Positions 1-10,743 of a stretch of DNA of 64,000 bases are shown piece by piece. Below the pieces are notes generated by a model that was not told the origin of the DNA, did no database searches, and worked only from the letters and a program-made list of their open reading frames with translations. Each line of letters opens with the position of its first letter. Within the stretch, counting starts at the first letter, position 1. The position numbers and the translations under genes are program-made. Source of the stretch: Bisporella sp. PMI_857 (lineage: Eukaryota; Ascomycota; Leotiomycetes; Helotiales; Helotiaceae); NCBI GenBank assembly GCA_021307315.1, contig JAJSPD010000026.1:496001-560000 (forward strand). Direction: 5' to 3'.

Positions 1-1022
1 CCACATCGATCACCGCAGCTATCCTTCACCGCCGTGACGCTCTGCTTTCAATTTCTCGGGCCTTTATCCATGCAACAAATCACATCTGCACTCGCTTTGA
101 CGAACCAGGTGCTGACTTGATGTACGGGGCGATTCCTTTCACTAAAGAGCTTCAGCTTCGTTGCGCTTTTCAGTTGGGATACTCGGACTTGTCTTAAAAT
201 GTTGGTGTAAGTTGAACTACCTTCTTTGAGTATTAGAGCCTTATATGTCATTTGCTAAAAGTTACTTATTGACTTTGATTTGCTCCTTGTGCAAGCTGAC
301 ATTTAAACCCACAGCCCAGTCAACAGGTTCAGCTTGGAATTACTTTCGCAGTTCCCGCAATTCAAATCCCTCAGCCAGGCGCCACTACAACTGCTGAGTC
401 CGAGGCTGCCTTTATCATTGCCCAAGAGCAGTTTAAGACATACGCCTTCGCAATATTCAAGAGAAGACACGAAGAGAGTAGTGACACTGAGGTTCGATTC
501 AAGACATGGTTGAAGAAGAGCATAAGTGGTAGATTGGAGGTTGCTAGATCCGAGGCTGCTGATACCGAGAATGGTACAGCTTTAGGAGAAGAAGAAGAAA
601 AAGAAGAGGTCAACATTGATCGCCATGATGCTGTCGTTGTCTCCGTCAGGAAGCGCATCCGTGAGGCTGAAGATGATGGCGCTGGAGGCAATATACATAT
701 CGAAGACGACTGTCCACCATTGGCCAAGAAATCTCGATTGGCAACTCCACCACCCGCTGAGGGCTCATATAGCCTTGTCTTAGAGGGTCCTCCCATTGAT
801 TCTTCAAATGTACTTAAAAAACTTAAGTCTATGTTTTTGGCCTTTCAAGGCTCGGTCATCATCAAAGATGGAGGATATTGGGTAACATGGGCAGCCAGCA
901 AGGAGAATCACAATAAGGTCAAAGGAGCCTTCAACCATTTCAAGAAGACCCGCGTGTTTATCCTAGATGAGCTAAGAACAGCGCTCCAAATCAAAATGGT
1001 TGGTGTTCCGGAGGAAGTTTGA
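1..1022 (+). CDS. Unknown protein, 3' part of a gene cut by the window edge
   Basis: I do not recognise this gene. One frame is open from about 314 to the stop at 1020-1022, well upstream of any ATG, so this is the last exon of a larger gene. A 3' splice site (CCCACAG) sits just before 314, with a branch-like GCTGAC upstream. The encoded tail is acidic, with a Glu run near 585-610 and a small basic patch (AKKSR) that could be a nuclear signal. It ends in a compact, folded-looking stretch with GYWVTW and FNHFKKTRVF. A frame open from 3 to 194 may be the preceding exon, but its stop at 195 comes before the obvious GTAAGT donor at 207. The join is therefore unresolved, and decay of the gene is possible. 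Confidence 0.45.
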
Positions 1023-2171
1023 GGAAGGGTCAGATAGATGGACTGTGGATAAACTATGGAATGACTATGGAAGGATGGTGTTTTCAGCAAGGTAGGGACT
1101 CCTATTGGATGTCTCATTCATAGTAATACACTTTCAACACTTAGTATTAGTTGAGATTTGTCTTTCTATGTAGAAATGTCTTTTTCATGTGAAGAACTTT
1201 TGCATTATGATATCTTAATTCAATCCTTACAAACAGAGTGTGAGCACAACAAGAATAACTATGTAACCGAAGTGGCTTGTGCCATATTCAAACTTTCAAC
1301 CAGTGATTAGAGGGCCATTTCATATAAAATCGAAAAAGCGACTAGCTCCTCTAACTTTTATTTAATTTTTCTAAATGTAGGGTATATTTTTAAGAAATAT
1401 TTTATGTATTAAACTCTGTCGCAAATCTCGATCGCAAATCAGTTGAAATGCAATCTTATAAGTAAGCAACATTTACTCTCCTCGTCTTGAATCTTTCATC
1501 TTGCCTAGCTAGCTGATATAGGTCTCGCTGCTCTGATTCGTCATAATGTACAAGAAATTACATTATATCTATTGTAGCAAGTCGCCGCTTCCGTTTCCGT
1601 GATACCAGGGTTGGCCTAATAGGAGTGAATAACACCTATTTAATAAGCATCGACGGAGCATCCTGCCGATTAGTGCATTGATATTTATTTTTTTATTGTT
1701 TCAGTCAGTGATAATTCTGTTATAGCTGATGTGAATAGAGATCACAGTTCTAAATTTCCTGAACCTGAGTTTTGTACTTCCTGTTAATAACAGCTTTCGC
1801 GGTGGTGAATTTGCTTCGGGCTCGACTGAAAGTTCTGGGCAAGGTAGAATAAGTAACGAATTGCTGTACTGAAAGATGGGACAGCGCTTTCCAAGCTAGG
1901 CCCCTGCTTGCTTATAGTTCGTACCAAAGTCAGTGACGAAGCAATAAAAGTGATTGAAATAGACTAAATGAAGTATTCTATAAGTAGTAGAGTATTAATT
2001 TTTCCTTCTTCTCCATCTGCCCAGGCTTTGAGTCGCTTAATTCTTGGCATTCAAAGTAGCCAATCAGAGTCAGCCTTAGCATTGACCTATAAGTAACCAT
2101 TTAAGCAAAACAAAATTTGGAAAGTTCAAAGAGTTTGTTTGACTTTACGCTTAGAACAATCCATCTGTCGA

Positions 2172-2367
2172 GTGCGTTCACCCTGGGTCCAAACCCCAGG
2201 TAGGGCAGCACAAGAGGATACCTCAACGCCTGTCGAAGAGGAGCCTTAGGCTCTGGCTATCGATCCAAGAGAATACTTTAAAACTCCTGTAAGGGGTTTC
2301 TAAGGGAAAAAACGTCATTTGGGCTCTCAACTCCCAAAGTGCCCCTGAGTTTTGCCGCTTGATTCTG
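2172..2367 (+). repeat. Structured dispersed repeat, copy A
   Basis: About 196 bp related to copy B 130 bp downstream. Shared blocks are the start GTGCGTTCACCCTGGGTCCAA, the centre (GAAGAGGAG, GCTCTGGCT, CTTTAAAACTC) and the end GCCCCTGAGTTTTGCCG. Three hairpins can be drawn: GTG-CGTT-CAC, CCTGGG with a 7-nt loop TCCAAAC closed by CCCAGG (much like a tRNA T-arm or box B), and TTTGGG...CCCAAA near the 3' end. The class is unknown; a Pol III-derived SINE or structured RNA is possible. Confidence 0.6.
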
Positions 2368-2493
2368 AAAAGTGTCGGTTTAAGTAGTGCTGTTATCAAA
2401 CCATTTAGGCAATTTTAGTTTGTAGAAATAGCAAAGCTTGTGACATGGCCTATTAGTTCATGCCACTAGCATGACTGTTCTACACTTAAACGG

Positions 2494-2686
2494 GTGCGTT
2501 CACCCTGGGTCCAATCCCCAGGTAGTGCAGTACAAGAGGCCATGACGCCTGCCGAAGAGGAGTTTGTAAAAGCTCTGGCTGTCGGTCCAAGCACACTTTA
2601 AAACTCTCGTATGAGGTTTGCACGGGAAAAAGCGTCGTCTGACATTTCAACAAGTCAGACGCCCCTGAGTTTTGCCGTTTCATTCA
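2494..2686 (+). repeat. Structured dispersed repeat, copy B
   Basis: About 193 bp, a direct-repeat partner of copy A with many substitutions. It keeps the GGTG-CGTT-CACC and CCTGGG-TCCAATC-CCCAGG hairpins. The 3' hairpin is CGTCTGAC...GTCAGACG, different bases from copy A but again paired. A 65-codon frame on the minus strand spans it but looks like a by-product of the repeat. Confidence 0.6.
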
Positions 2687-3359
2687 TATTCCCAATGGTG
2701 AATTTTTCCATTTCTCATCATACTATGCACTTTACCATATTTTTTGCCTGGAGCAGTCAAAGCTATCTGGGGGCAGAGTAATCAAGCTACGTACCTACAC
2801 CATTTCGATGTTCCCACCTATCTTGGTAGGCTTACAATCAATTGTAATTATGGCAGAATCTCTGCACCAGAGCCGTTGAATCACTTGCGGGTCTGCAGCT
2901 CAAAATTTACTGGTTGGTCCTGATGTACGCATTTTCTTCGTGACCAAGTCAACCTGGCGAAAATTCACTCCAATCACCAAGACTCATCGCATAATTCAGT
3001 AACCTTATACCCTTTGGAGACTATAACTGATCAGTTTAGCCATTTTCGGCGATGGCAAGCATCACAGGGGCCTGGAATACTAAAGCAATAGCGAAGATCC
3101 TCATCCTGAAGAGGTGAGTCACTTTAGCATGGAGCATCTTTACTCTGTTACTTCAGGGACGAAATAACTCTCTGTGAGACGCTCGGACGTTTACCACAAC
3201 GCAAATTAAGGCTGAAGTGGTGGTTGATCACGAGGCAGATTCTAGCGAGCCAGGTGGCGAAAGATTCAATTTTACTATTGCAAGTTATGACGACTCAGCA
3301 ACCAAAAGGATTAAAAAAAGACACCAGCCTTGCCTCATGTGCAGGTAACATAAATCCGG

Positions 3360-5012
3360 TTAGATCATAGGCTCCAGTGCACCCCTTCCACTGACTTTTG
3401 TCTCCCTATATTGTTTCACGAAATCATCCTGACCTTTCAGCTCAACTGCGTCAACCCAGTTCCCATGGATCTGAGCTTTCAAGTGGAAGGGAAGCTGCAC
3501 AATCGCAATAGGCTTCTCGAATTCTTTGGTATCGATTACGACAAGGTCACAACGATTTTCCATCCTCCTCTCTATCATAGCAATGACCCATCCGTCGCCT
3601 TCGGGGGCCTGGGAGGACCGGGGAATGAAGATAGGCTCTTGAATCATAGAATCGGCTCCAGAATAGAAATACCGGGTGTTCCCAGTCTTGTTGTTATGCA
3701 TGGCAAGTGCGTTAAGACCGTGAAATATATTCTTGCTTCCATCCGAGTTTTCTGGCAAGAAGACATCAAGAAAGACGATCGAGTACTCCTTTGTCATAAA
3801 GCGCTCGTCAATGCGTGGAAATTCGCACGGCAGGTCGAGGATGATTTCAGGGTCAGGAACAGAGCTTCCGGTTGGTGCATTAAGGTCTAGCTCCCAACGC
3901 ACAAAGTCTGCCTTAGTTTCGGGAGAGGGCATGCGCCCATCATCCGGCGGGAAGAACGGGAAGGCGTTGTCATGAACGCGTGAAGATTCGAGATAGATCT
4001 TTCCATCGCTGCCTTCCCATCCACCAGCAGTGTGAATCGGCATACAGTTTTTCCACTCGTAGTATCGAGACTCCCCAAGCTTCCAGCCAGCGGGAAGTAC
4101 AGTACTCTTTCTTCTTGGAACCACGATGAATGTTGCTTTTAGATCATAGTTCCAAGCCCAGTGCTGCTTCTTGGCTTGGAGGCGAGCCATATTGCTCTCA
4201 AATGGCCAAAGAAGCAGAACCAACCAATTCTCTGTGATGACGCAGTCATGTATGAGAGCACACCAAGGCGCTTCAAGCCACTGCTCCTCAACCTTCTGTC
4301 CATTATTGTCGAGAGTATAAGTAGCAACATCGCGGGTAGCTAATCCCTTGGCTTCATAGCCAAAGACAACTAACTCATTTGTGAAGGGGTCGACTTTTGG
4401 ATGAGCGGTGAAGGTCTTGCTCTTAATTTGAGGGCCGAATGGATCATATGTCCTGGTTGCGAGGGTGTGAGGATCAACGGCATAAGGGAGGGCGCCCTCT
4501 TTCAGTGCCAGTAGCTGATTCGCCCAATAAACCAGATTCGTATTTGCAGTTGAGTCCACAGCTGCGCGGACGCAAGGGTGATGCGTGTACGGGTTCCTGT
4601 ATAATCCGAATAGTGCCTTGTTTGCACTGCGTTCGAGTTTGTACCGCTCCGTTTCGATATATCGCATCTTCATATCTACCCGTCCGTCGTGGATTCGGAA
4701 CGCCGATATGTTGCCATCGCCGTCGAGCGGGACATTATTGGGGTGCGGTGGAACGAACGGATCACACATCACCCGAAAGAACGTGCCATTGATCTCCTTG
4801 GGAACTTCGCCATAAACAACGAGATCTGCGATCTCTCCTTCCAAACGGCAGGGCAAATTCGAACCTAAGAGATCTGCTGCAACAGGCCAGGTGGGTTTCA
4901 GTCCATGAAGATAGTCTTGAGTAGCAGAGCCTGGGACTGCAGGAGGTACCGGAGTATCCGGAGCCAGAAGTGCCTCGGACGCGCTCTCAGATACTTTGTT
5001 ATTAGCAGTCAT
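3360..5012 (-). CDS. Carotenoid-oxygenase family, lignostilbene/resveratrol dioxygenase type (CCO1)
   Basis: A single-exon protein of 550 residues. I start it at MTANNK (5012); two upstream in-frame Met codons, the first at 5072, would only add an unconserved N-terminus. It belongs to the RPE65/carotenoid cleavage oxygenase family, which holds a ferrous iron with four histidines. Candidate ligands are visible in TFTAHPKVD (about His204), LIHDCVITEN, MPIHTAGGWEG and QIHGNWVD. Tyr138 (GLYRNPY) and Lys171 (LLALKEG) are 33 residues apart, the spacing of the phenol-binding Tyr/Lys pair of bacterial lignostilbene dioxygenase. The family cleaves the central double bond of 4-hydroxystilbenes to two aldehydes. 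No signal peptide is visible, so it is probably cytosolic. The nearest neighbours are two regulators and, further on, a second dioxygenase and a phenol oxidase. The substrate is inferred. Confidence 0.9.
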   Translation of the reverse strand: MTANNKVSESASEALLAPDTPVPPAVPGSATQDYLHGLKPTWPVAADLLGSNLPCRLEGEIADLVVYGEVPKEINGTFFRVMCDPFVPPHPNNVPLDGDGNISAFRIHDGRVDMKMRYIETERYKLERSANKALFGLYRNPYTHHPCVRAAVDSTANTNLVYWANQLLALKEGALPYAVDPHTLATRTYDPFGPQIKSKTFTAHPKVDPFTNELVVFGYEAKGLATRDVATYTLDNNGQKVEEQWLEAPWCALIHDCVITENWLVLLLWPFESNMARLQAKKQHWAWNYDLKATFIVVPRRKSTVLPAGWKLGESRYYEWKNCMPIHTAGGWEGSDGKIYLESSRVHDNAFPFFPPDDGRMPSPETKADFVRWELDLNAPTGSSVPDPEIILDLPCEFPRIDERFMTKEYSIVFLDVFLPENSDGSKNIFHGLNALAMHNNKTGNTRYFYSGADSMIQEPIFIPRSSQAPEGDGWVIAMIERRMENRCDLVVIDTKEFEKPIAIVQLPFHLKAQIHGNWVDAVELKGQDDFVKQYRETKVSGRGALEPMI

Positions 5013-5074
5013 GGTCGTCTTTAGTGTTCCTGGCATGACAGTATGACAACTGATGAAGTTCAAGGACAACAATG

Positions 5075-6920
5075 GTCACTAAGCTAAAAAGTATGGGCCA
5101 ATGTCGGCCTTTTCTATCATCTCCCAAAAACAGAGAGGAATACACCGAGCTGAAGTGGAAAGTCACTAAAACAATTGCCGTGCCTTGCTTCTGATTTCTC
5201 CATTTGTCCTTCTTTATCTCTTCGCTATCTCCCCCTCTCTTACATAACCATCCCCGCGACGGACCTGCGGGGAATCTGAACATTTGGCCTGGGGGGCCGA
5301 TATTCTCCATTAACTCTTGGGGGGAGGGTATTTGGTGCGGGAAATGCCCATTGCCGAATATCACGTGTGCGTTGGCAAGCGGAGGAAGACAGTTCACATG
5401 GTTCCTCAAGGCCCGAAGCAAGTATGTCAGCCTGTGGCACAGGGAGCAAGAGGAGGTGGTATGGCGCAAATAATACAGCATCTCGAACTGTACCTGCGGC
5501 TCTCGCAGATACTCCAAAATAAATCGTCGAATTTGGTAAGGTTTATGTGTATTTCCCGCCGCTAATGCATGGCAAAACCAGATGTGGCTAAGTTGCTGTA
5601 ACTTAAACTTTTAGCGTGCTTTTCATGAATGTGGGGTCTGGGGTTTGCGGTCATATTCAGAACTCAAAATACGGCAGTTGTCATTTCTCAATGGCTGCAA
5701 GACTCAGTACAGTGTAGTTGAAACCGCCTTCAGTATTTGCGAACTCACGCTGATTGTCTGAAATTCTAGGAGGCACCAATCTAAGGTATGAAGCTATGGC
5801 TATAATCCACTCGAAAATAAAGTAACAGATTCATGATAATATGAATATCGCCAAAACGCAATCCACTTCAACTTTTCCTCGTCCTCTCCCCAGAAAATAT
5901 CAGGTGAATAGATTCTGAATGCGCAGGGGCTCTCGTTGCGCTTTAATATGGTGAATATGAAAATTTACGTTCCTTTTCGTGGAATGCTATTACGGATATC
6001 GATCCATGGTAGTATTTCACTGTTCCTCTTCTGTATGAAATCTTGTGAATATTATATGCTCGTATGTGCCATTCGTTTGCGGTTGTTCCTGGCGCATAAA
6101 TAATGAACAGGCAGGAGTCCTTAAAGTGTAGCAAAGTAGAGCGAAATGATGTTCTCGATACATTCTTTCAAATCAGCAAGAGGGTAGATAAATAAGTGGA
6201 CGAGCAGTACCGGAGAAACTCTTGAAATTCCTGAAACACAAACTGAAGCGTTTGTTGATATGTAAGCTCTCCCCCAGCTTCATCATGGTGCTAAGCTGAT
6301 ATTTATAGGACAGGCAATATTTTGAAGACGAGTCGGGCCGCGATTTCGGTGAGACCTCCATGACCTTGCTGTCTGGGGACTGATGTGAGTTTTAGTTTGA
6401 GGTAGGCTCTCAACCTTGTATTGGAAAAAACGTAAGTTTCTATCAATGGTGCACCAAGCAAGTGGATCGGACCTGACTGCTGGCAAATTACTAGGTCGTA
6501 TTAACCGAAATTCTTAAACTTATTCCTTAGCTTTACGGTCGTATCAAATTGATATGGCAGATCCTGCGAAGGTATGGAAGACCGATAGTGCATGGTTTTA
6601 TAGAGAGACAGAATTCAAAGTGAGGCTGACGAGATAAGACAAAACAAACGTGTAAGAAGGCAGACGTGCTGCAATCAGGACTGAGATATCTTTATTCCTG
6701 GGCACTACTACCTGCGGAAGCGTGGATATCGCGAAGAAGGTATTTCGTTAATCAACCTAGCAAAGTTAGATTAATCTCACTATTCTTTCCAAATACTTTG
6801 CATTGGCTTCCTGTGTTTCGAATACAGCGGTCCCTCGAGAAGTCTTGCAATGTTTTGTGAAGCTTGTAATTCCAATTACATCCCTGTGACATCCAAGTTC
6901 GATAACATCCATATTTCCCT
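5075..6920. other. Intergenic interval upstream of CCO1
   Basis: Only short, overlapping frames on both strands, none with family features. The first 300 bp are the CCO1 promoter and 5' leader and contain a CCG-type inverted repeat. The rest is AT-rich with no repeat or RNA gene that I could see. Confidence 0.55.
5252..5272. promoter_or_regulatory. Inverted repeat CCCCGC-N9-GCGGGG upstream of CCO1
   Basis: A perfect 6-bp inverted repeat with a 9-base spacer, centred about 250 bp upstream of the CCO1 start. Read as triplets it is CCG-N11-CGG, an everted pair of the CGG half-sites bound by Zn2Cys6 regulators. Two such regulators are encoded next door. A regulatory role is inference. Confidence 0.35.
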
Positions 6921-6921
6921 A

Positions 6922-9360
6922 CTAAATGTACATGCCTTGTAACCGATTCAACAACTCGTTGACTTGGTCCATGCTCGTCTCATCGCACTTTGGGAGAGAT
7001 ATGATGTTCGCACTAGAACGGCGCCCCGAAAGCTCTAGCCGCTGCTGTTGAGTCACCCTAAGTTGTAGGAGGCCTAGAGTAAACTGTCGATATTCATCTG
7101 CATGTTTGAAGAAACCGTTCCTGCCCCACGCCTTGAAGTTTTCTTTATCTGTCAAATCGAGGTACTCGTCAGATCGAGCCGACCAAAATAGTGACCACGT
7201 ATGTAATACGTTTCGGACATGCGTTTCGAATCCCGGGATGCTGAAAAGAGAATTGTCTTGACGAAACACCCATAGGACGAGCGCTGTATGAAGATACCAT
7301 TAGTCTTGAGCCTACTCTACGTCAATTCGCTACGAGGCTCATGAAAGGCGCTCACCACTGAGAATGCTGAATAAATTCAGGCAGTCAAGCTGCATAAATT
7401 CTGAACATGCCACGTCATCTAGTAGGTTGTTGCGCAGAAGCTCAACAGCTTCACATAGGGTGATTTTTGCATATGCACTCCCTCGCGGGCACCATCTTTG
7501 CAACTCCTGATAGCACTCTTGAGAATTCCTAGCTTGGAAGCATGCCGGAGGAGAGAGTAGGCTATAGCGGAGCTCTTGGAGAAGAAACCTGGAAGGCGAA
7601 TTGTTGAAAATTACAAAAGAAGAATCCACCAAAAATATATAAGTTAAAGTTCTTGAAAAGAGGAATGAAGTTAGCACTCCCCTGGTAAAGTTTTATTTAG
7701 AGCTAATTTGTGAGATAGCATACCTAATCAATTCTTCTTTGGCTGCGTATTGTTTCCAATTGAATTCATCCGAACTCCATAGTTGATTGCTTCTGTGATT
7801 GGCTTGGTCGAAGCCTATTTCTCTTGCAACCTACAGTTCGTATTAGCATTGTTCGAGTACTCTGTGCTCTGTTGTAATCCCTTGACATACATCAACAAGG
7901 AGACTATACTTGTGTCGTCGCACTCTCTTTTTCGCCTCAGCATCGCCTTCAAAGTTCTGCAGACAGGATGCAAAAAATGCGGCTTGCAAAGCAGTTGGCT
8001 TTGCTACTTCAAAAGCCAATTTTTTTGAATTGGATAGGTTTCGTTTTTGGTAGCCTGCAAGCTCTTGAAATGCGATATGCTCTGCCCGATCAAACCATTG
8101 CCTCCCCATTTCTAGATCACGACTATGGGGGGATACCGCCGCCCCGAGTAAGGTCATGATTACCAAAAGCGGGACTGGGGCCGTCACCGGTTCAAAAGTA
8201 GGGTAGTGAATTATTGGACAGTGCGGATTCCAACCTTTCCAAAAGAATTCCAGTAGGCGTTTAATATTCATTGGAGCAAAGAAATGTAGACACTGATTGC
8301 TTTCCGCAGAGCACATAGTTGAAGCGGCAGTGCTGGCCTGCGTGAGCAACGACTCCTGCAAATTAACTCGCTGAAATGTAAGAAGTATATCTCGTGACTG
8401 AGGAAAGAGTGGATCTGTAACCCAGTCAAGTATATTACTTATTTCAAAAGAGCTGGGCAGTTCAGGTAGCATCCCAGGTATGCGGTTGAGAGAAGAAGGG
8501 CTAATTCCTGTGTCTTCGGATATCCCCAAGGAAATCAAGTCATCAAAATGCCACCATAAAAATTTTTGCGAGCGAAGCGACGTCTCAACTTGTGAGAATT
8601 GGTCCAGATCCTCATCAGTTGGCAGGTTTGAGAGTTCCTCTAACGCTCCAGGGGGGGTCGATATACCAAAGTCTTCATACAAAACTTGGCCGGCAACAGA
8701 CCCCTGACAGCTTTTGTGGTTTGATTTGCCCGAAAATTCAAACATAGCCAATATTCCTTTTGAGGAAGTGAAGTTACGAAGGAAATCAAGTGTACTAGAT
8801 TCGCTTCTGGGAGGAGGTACTTGACTATATGGCTCTAGAAGCCACTGCGGATTGGATAGCACACCATACTGTACCACAGAAGAAGTTCTCAGTGGGTTCT
8901 TGGTTTGCAGCAAATTGCTCCCTAGAAATCTCAAACATGGCGGGTCATGTAGGGGCTCTGCGTTGGGCCCTGACACTCTGTTTTGCCCATGCCAAAGGTC
9001 AAAAGCATCTGGACTGAGGATATCAGGGTTGTAAGCCGAAACAGAGCTGGACGATAGCGCACGGCTCGCTAGTTCCGATCCCAACGGCTGGGGGCTGATT
9101 GTGTTCACCTGTTCATTTGCAATCTGTGTGTAAGCTTGGCGCGTGTAGGTGCAAGGCACACTTCTGTTTTCACAATGAGAGCACGGCTGCTTCTCATTGC
9201 AGGCTCTCTTCCGACGGGCACAGGCATCGCATGCTCGTAATTTTCGTCCCTGCCGTGCTGCTGGAGGTATGGACGCCCCCGTCAAGACGCGCAGGCTACA
9301 CTTTTGATAGTGCAGCCTTCGAACGTCACTATTTGGTTTGAACCTATCAGGACCCGCCAA
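6922..9360 (-). CDS. Zn2Cys6 fungal transcription factor (TF1)
   Basis: The exons are about 9360-7891, 7830-7724, 7588-7356 and 7283-6922. All joins are in phase and give about 723 residues. The N-terminus carries a complete binuclear zinc cluster (CDACARRKRACNEKQPCSHC followed by ENRSVPC), preceded by basic residues. The middle and C-terminal parts fit the Fungal_trans region, with PIIHYPTFEPV typical of its start. The first in-frame codon at 9360 is TTG, and no ATG precedes the zinc cluster in this frame. The real start must therefore lie in a small upstream exon; a GTAAGT donor at about 9373-9368 supports one. It is transcribed in the same direction as CCO1 and TF2. Pathway-specific control of the neighbouring aromatic genes is inferred from position only. 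Confidence 0.85.
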
Positions 9361-9373
9361 CCACTTACAATAG

Positions 9374-10740
9374 AATCAAGTGCGCACCTTCTGCTGAATG
9401 AGCGCCTGCAATAAGGGCAGACGTAAGCTTATATAGTGAACAACAAGTCAGCTAGAAGAGCACACAGTTGGTCTTCTGAGAGGGGTCATACCCATAGCAG
9501 TCGTGTAGTAGCCTGTGCATTACGCTAAGAGAAATAAGCGAAAGACTCGCAAAGGAATGCAAGTAATAGTGGCTGTCCTTGGGTTGAAAGAACTACCATG
9601 GGCGTGTTCATGGTTATTCCAAAATGATTGATGGTGCAGGCAAAACGGAACTTTGACGGTACCCCAGTTTTCCCCAGACCCAACCCCGCATTGACACTGA
9701 CGCCCGCCACTACACTCAATATAAGTAGATGGTTTTGAGGCTAGGATTAAATAGTGTTCTCAATAGTTATTATCAGGTTTCACAATACCGCGTGATACGT
9801 AATATACCTACTTCTATACCGACCAACCCTGATATTTGCATTTTTCTATCAAGTATGGGTTACAATGCTCGTCGCAGGCCGTGTGATCCTCAGACTAGAG
9901 GCTCGGTAAGTTCGGGAGAACCTTACAAAATGCAGGAACAATTTTTGGAGGGGAATTGTGCATCAACAATCACATTTAGCAAGCCTACTATTGGTCAAAT
10001 GTAAGCCTGAGCTTGGGCGCATCGCTGCGGTATCAAGGTGGCTCATGTCACTACCCCGTAATCACCGTGAGCATATTTTAGCAGATATCTGTATTAAATC
10101 CGTTAAGGAAGCACTTGTTTTCACGCCGCTAGTAGAGACTATGGCCTCAGCCGTGAACCTTATGCTCACCCAAATCGAAAATACCCTTAACTCTAACTCG
10201 GGCAAAAGCGCTTTACGACAACCTGAAAACGACTTTTGAAAAGCAACAAAGGGTGGGATATTTTATTCACTTTTACGCCAGTCTTTGTTTTAATGCTGTC
10301 AATTAACTTCAAACGCGCTGCCTAGATCAATTGTATCTAGTAATTGATTGAGTCAATGGTTTACAAGAGATCTTTGGTAGTAAGTATATGGTGGCTTTGT
10401 GTCTTGGCACAGAAGCTGCAAGTAAACAAGGCCCATTCAGTTCACATCTTTGGACGCGTGAAACTCTGATTCTTTACACCATCGTGCAAAGCTATGTATC
10501 CATAGAGTCAGGCCAGAGAATTAGCGGAGCTTTGGGTATGCTGTGCCGATGTTGATTATTTGCATTTTTGGGACTATTAAGCTCCTCCACGCACATCTAG
10601 AATCTTCTTTGTCCTTTGCACTGCATCACAACTCCGCTGAATCTAACTCAATTACCATAAAATTCCATTTCCTCTTCAGCTATGATTTTGTGACTATCAT
10701 ACATATAAGTAAGCTTTGAAATGGCCATTCCTGATGACTA
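9374..10740. other. Interval between TF1 and TF2, with possible gene remnant
   Basis: No gene I can name. Two overlapping plus-strand frames, 9729-10004 (91 codons) and 9958-10239 (93 codons), are more protein-like than their surroundings. The second has an amphipathic helical look (IKSVKEALVF, VETMASAVNLML). They may be a spliced small gene or a decayed one. The rest, 10250-10740, is AT-rich 3' flank of TF2. Confidence 0.3.
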
Positions 10741-10743
10741 TTA

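Larger units (their letters stand above)
1030..3355. other. Gene-poor interval
   Basis: There is no coding frame I would defend in this 2.3 kb stretch. It is AT-rich, and its only clear content is the pair of related 195-bp repeats listed separately. It separates the unknown gene on the left from the convergent end of the first dioxygenase gene. Confidence 0.6.

Noticed and set aside
2486..2683. 65-codon minus frame
   Set aside because: Lies entirely in the structured repeat copy B; copy A does not keep the frame.
3411..3890. Plus-strand 159-codon frame
   Set aside because: Antisense to the conserved dioxygenase CCO1.
5002..5517. 171-codon minus frame with an apparent start
   Set aside because: Overlaps the CCO1 start in another frame, low-complexity promoter sequence, no family features.
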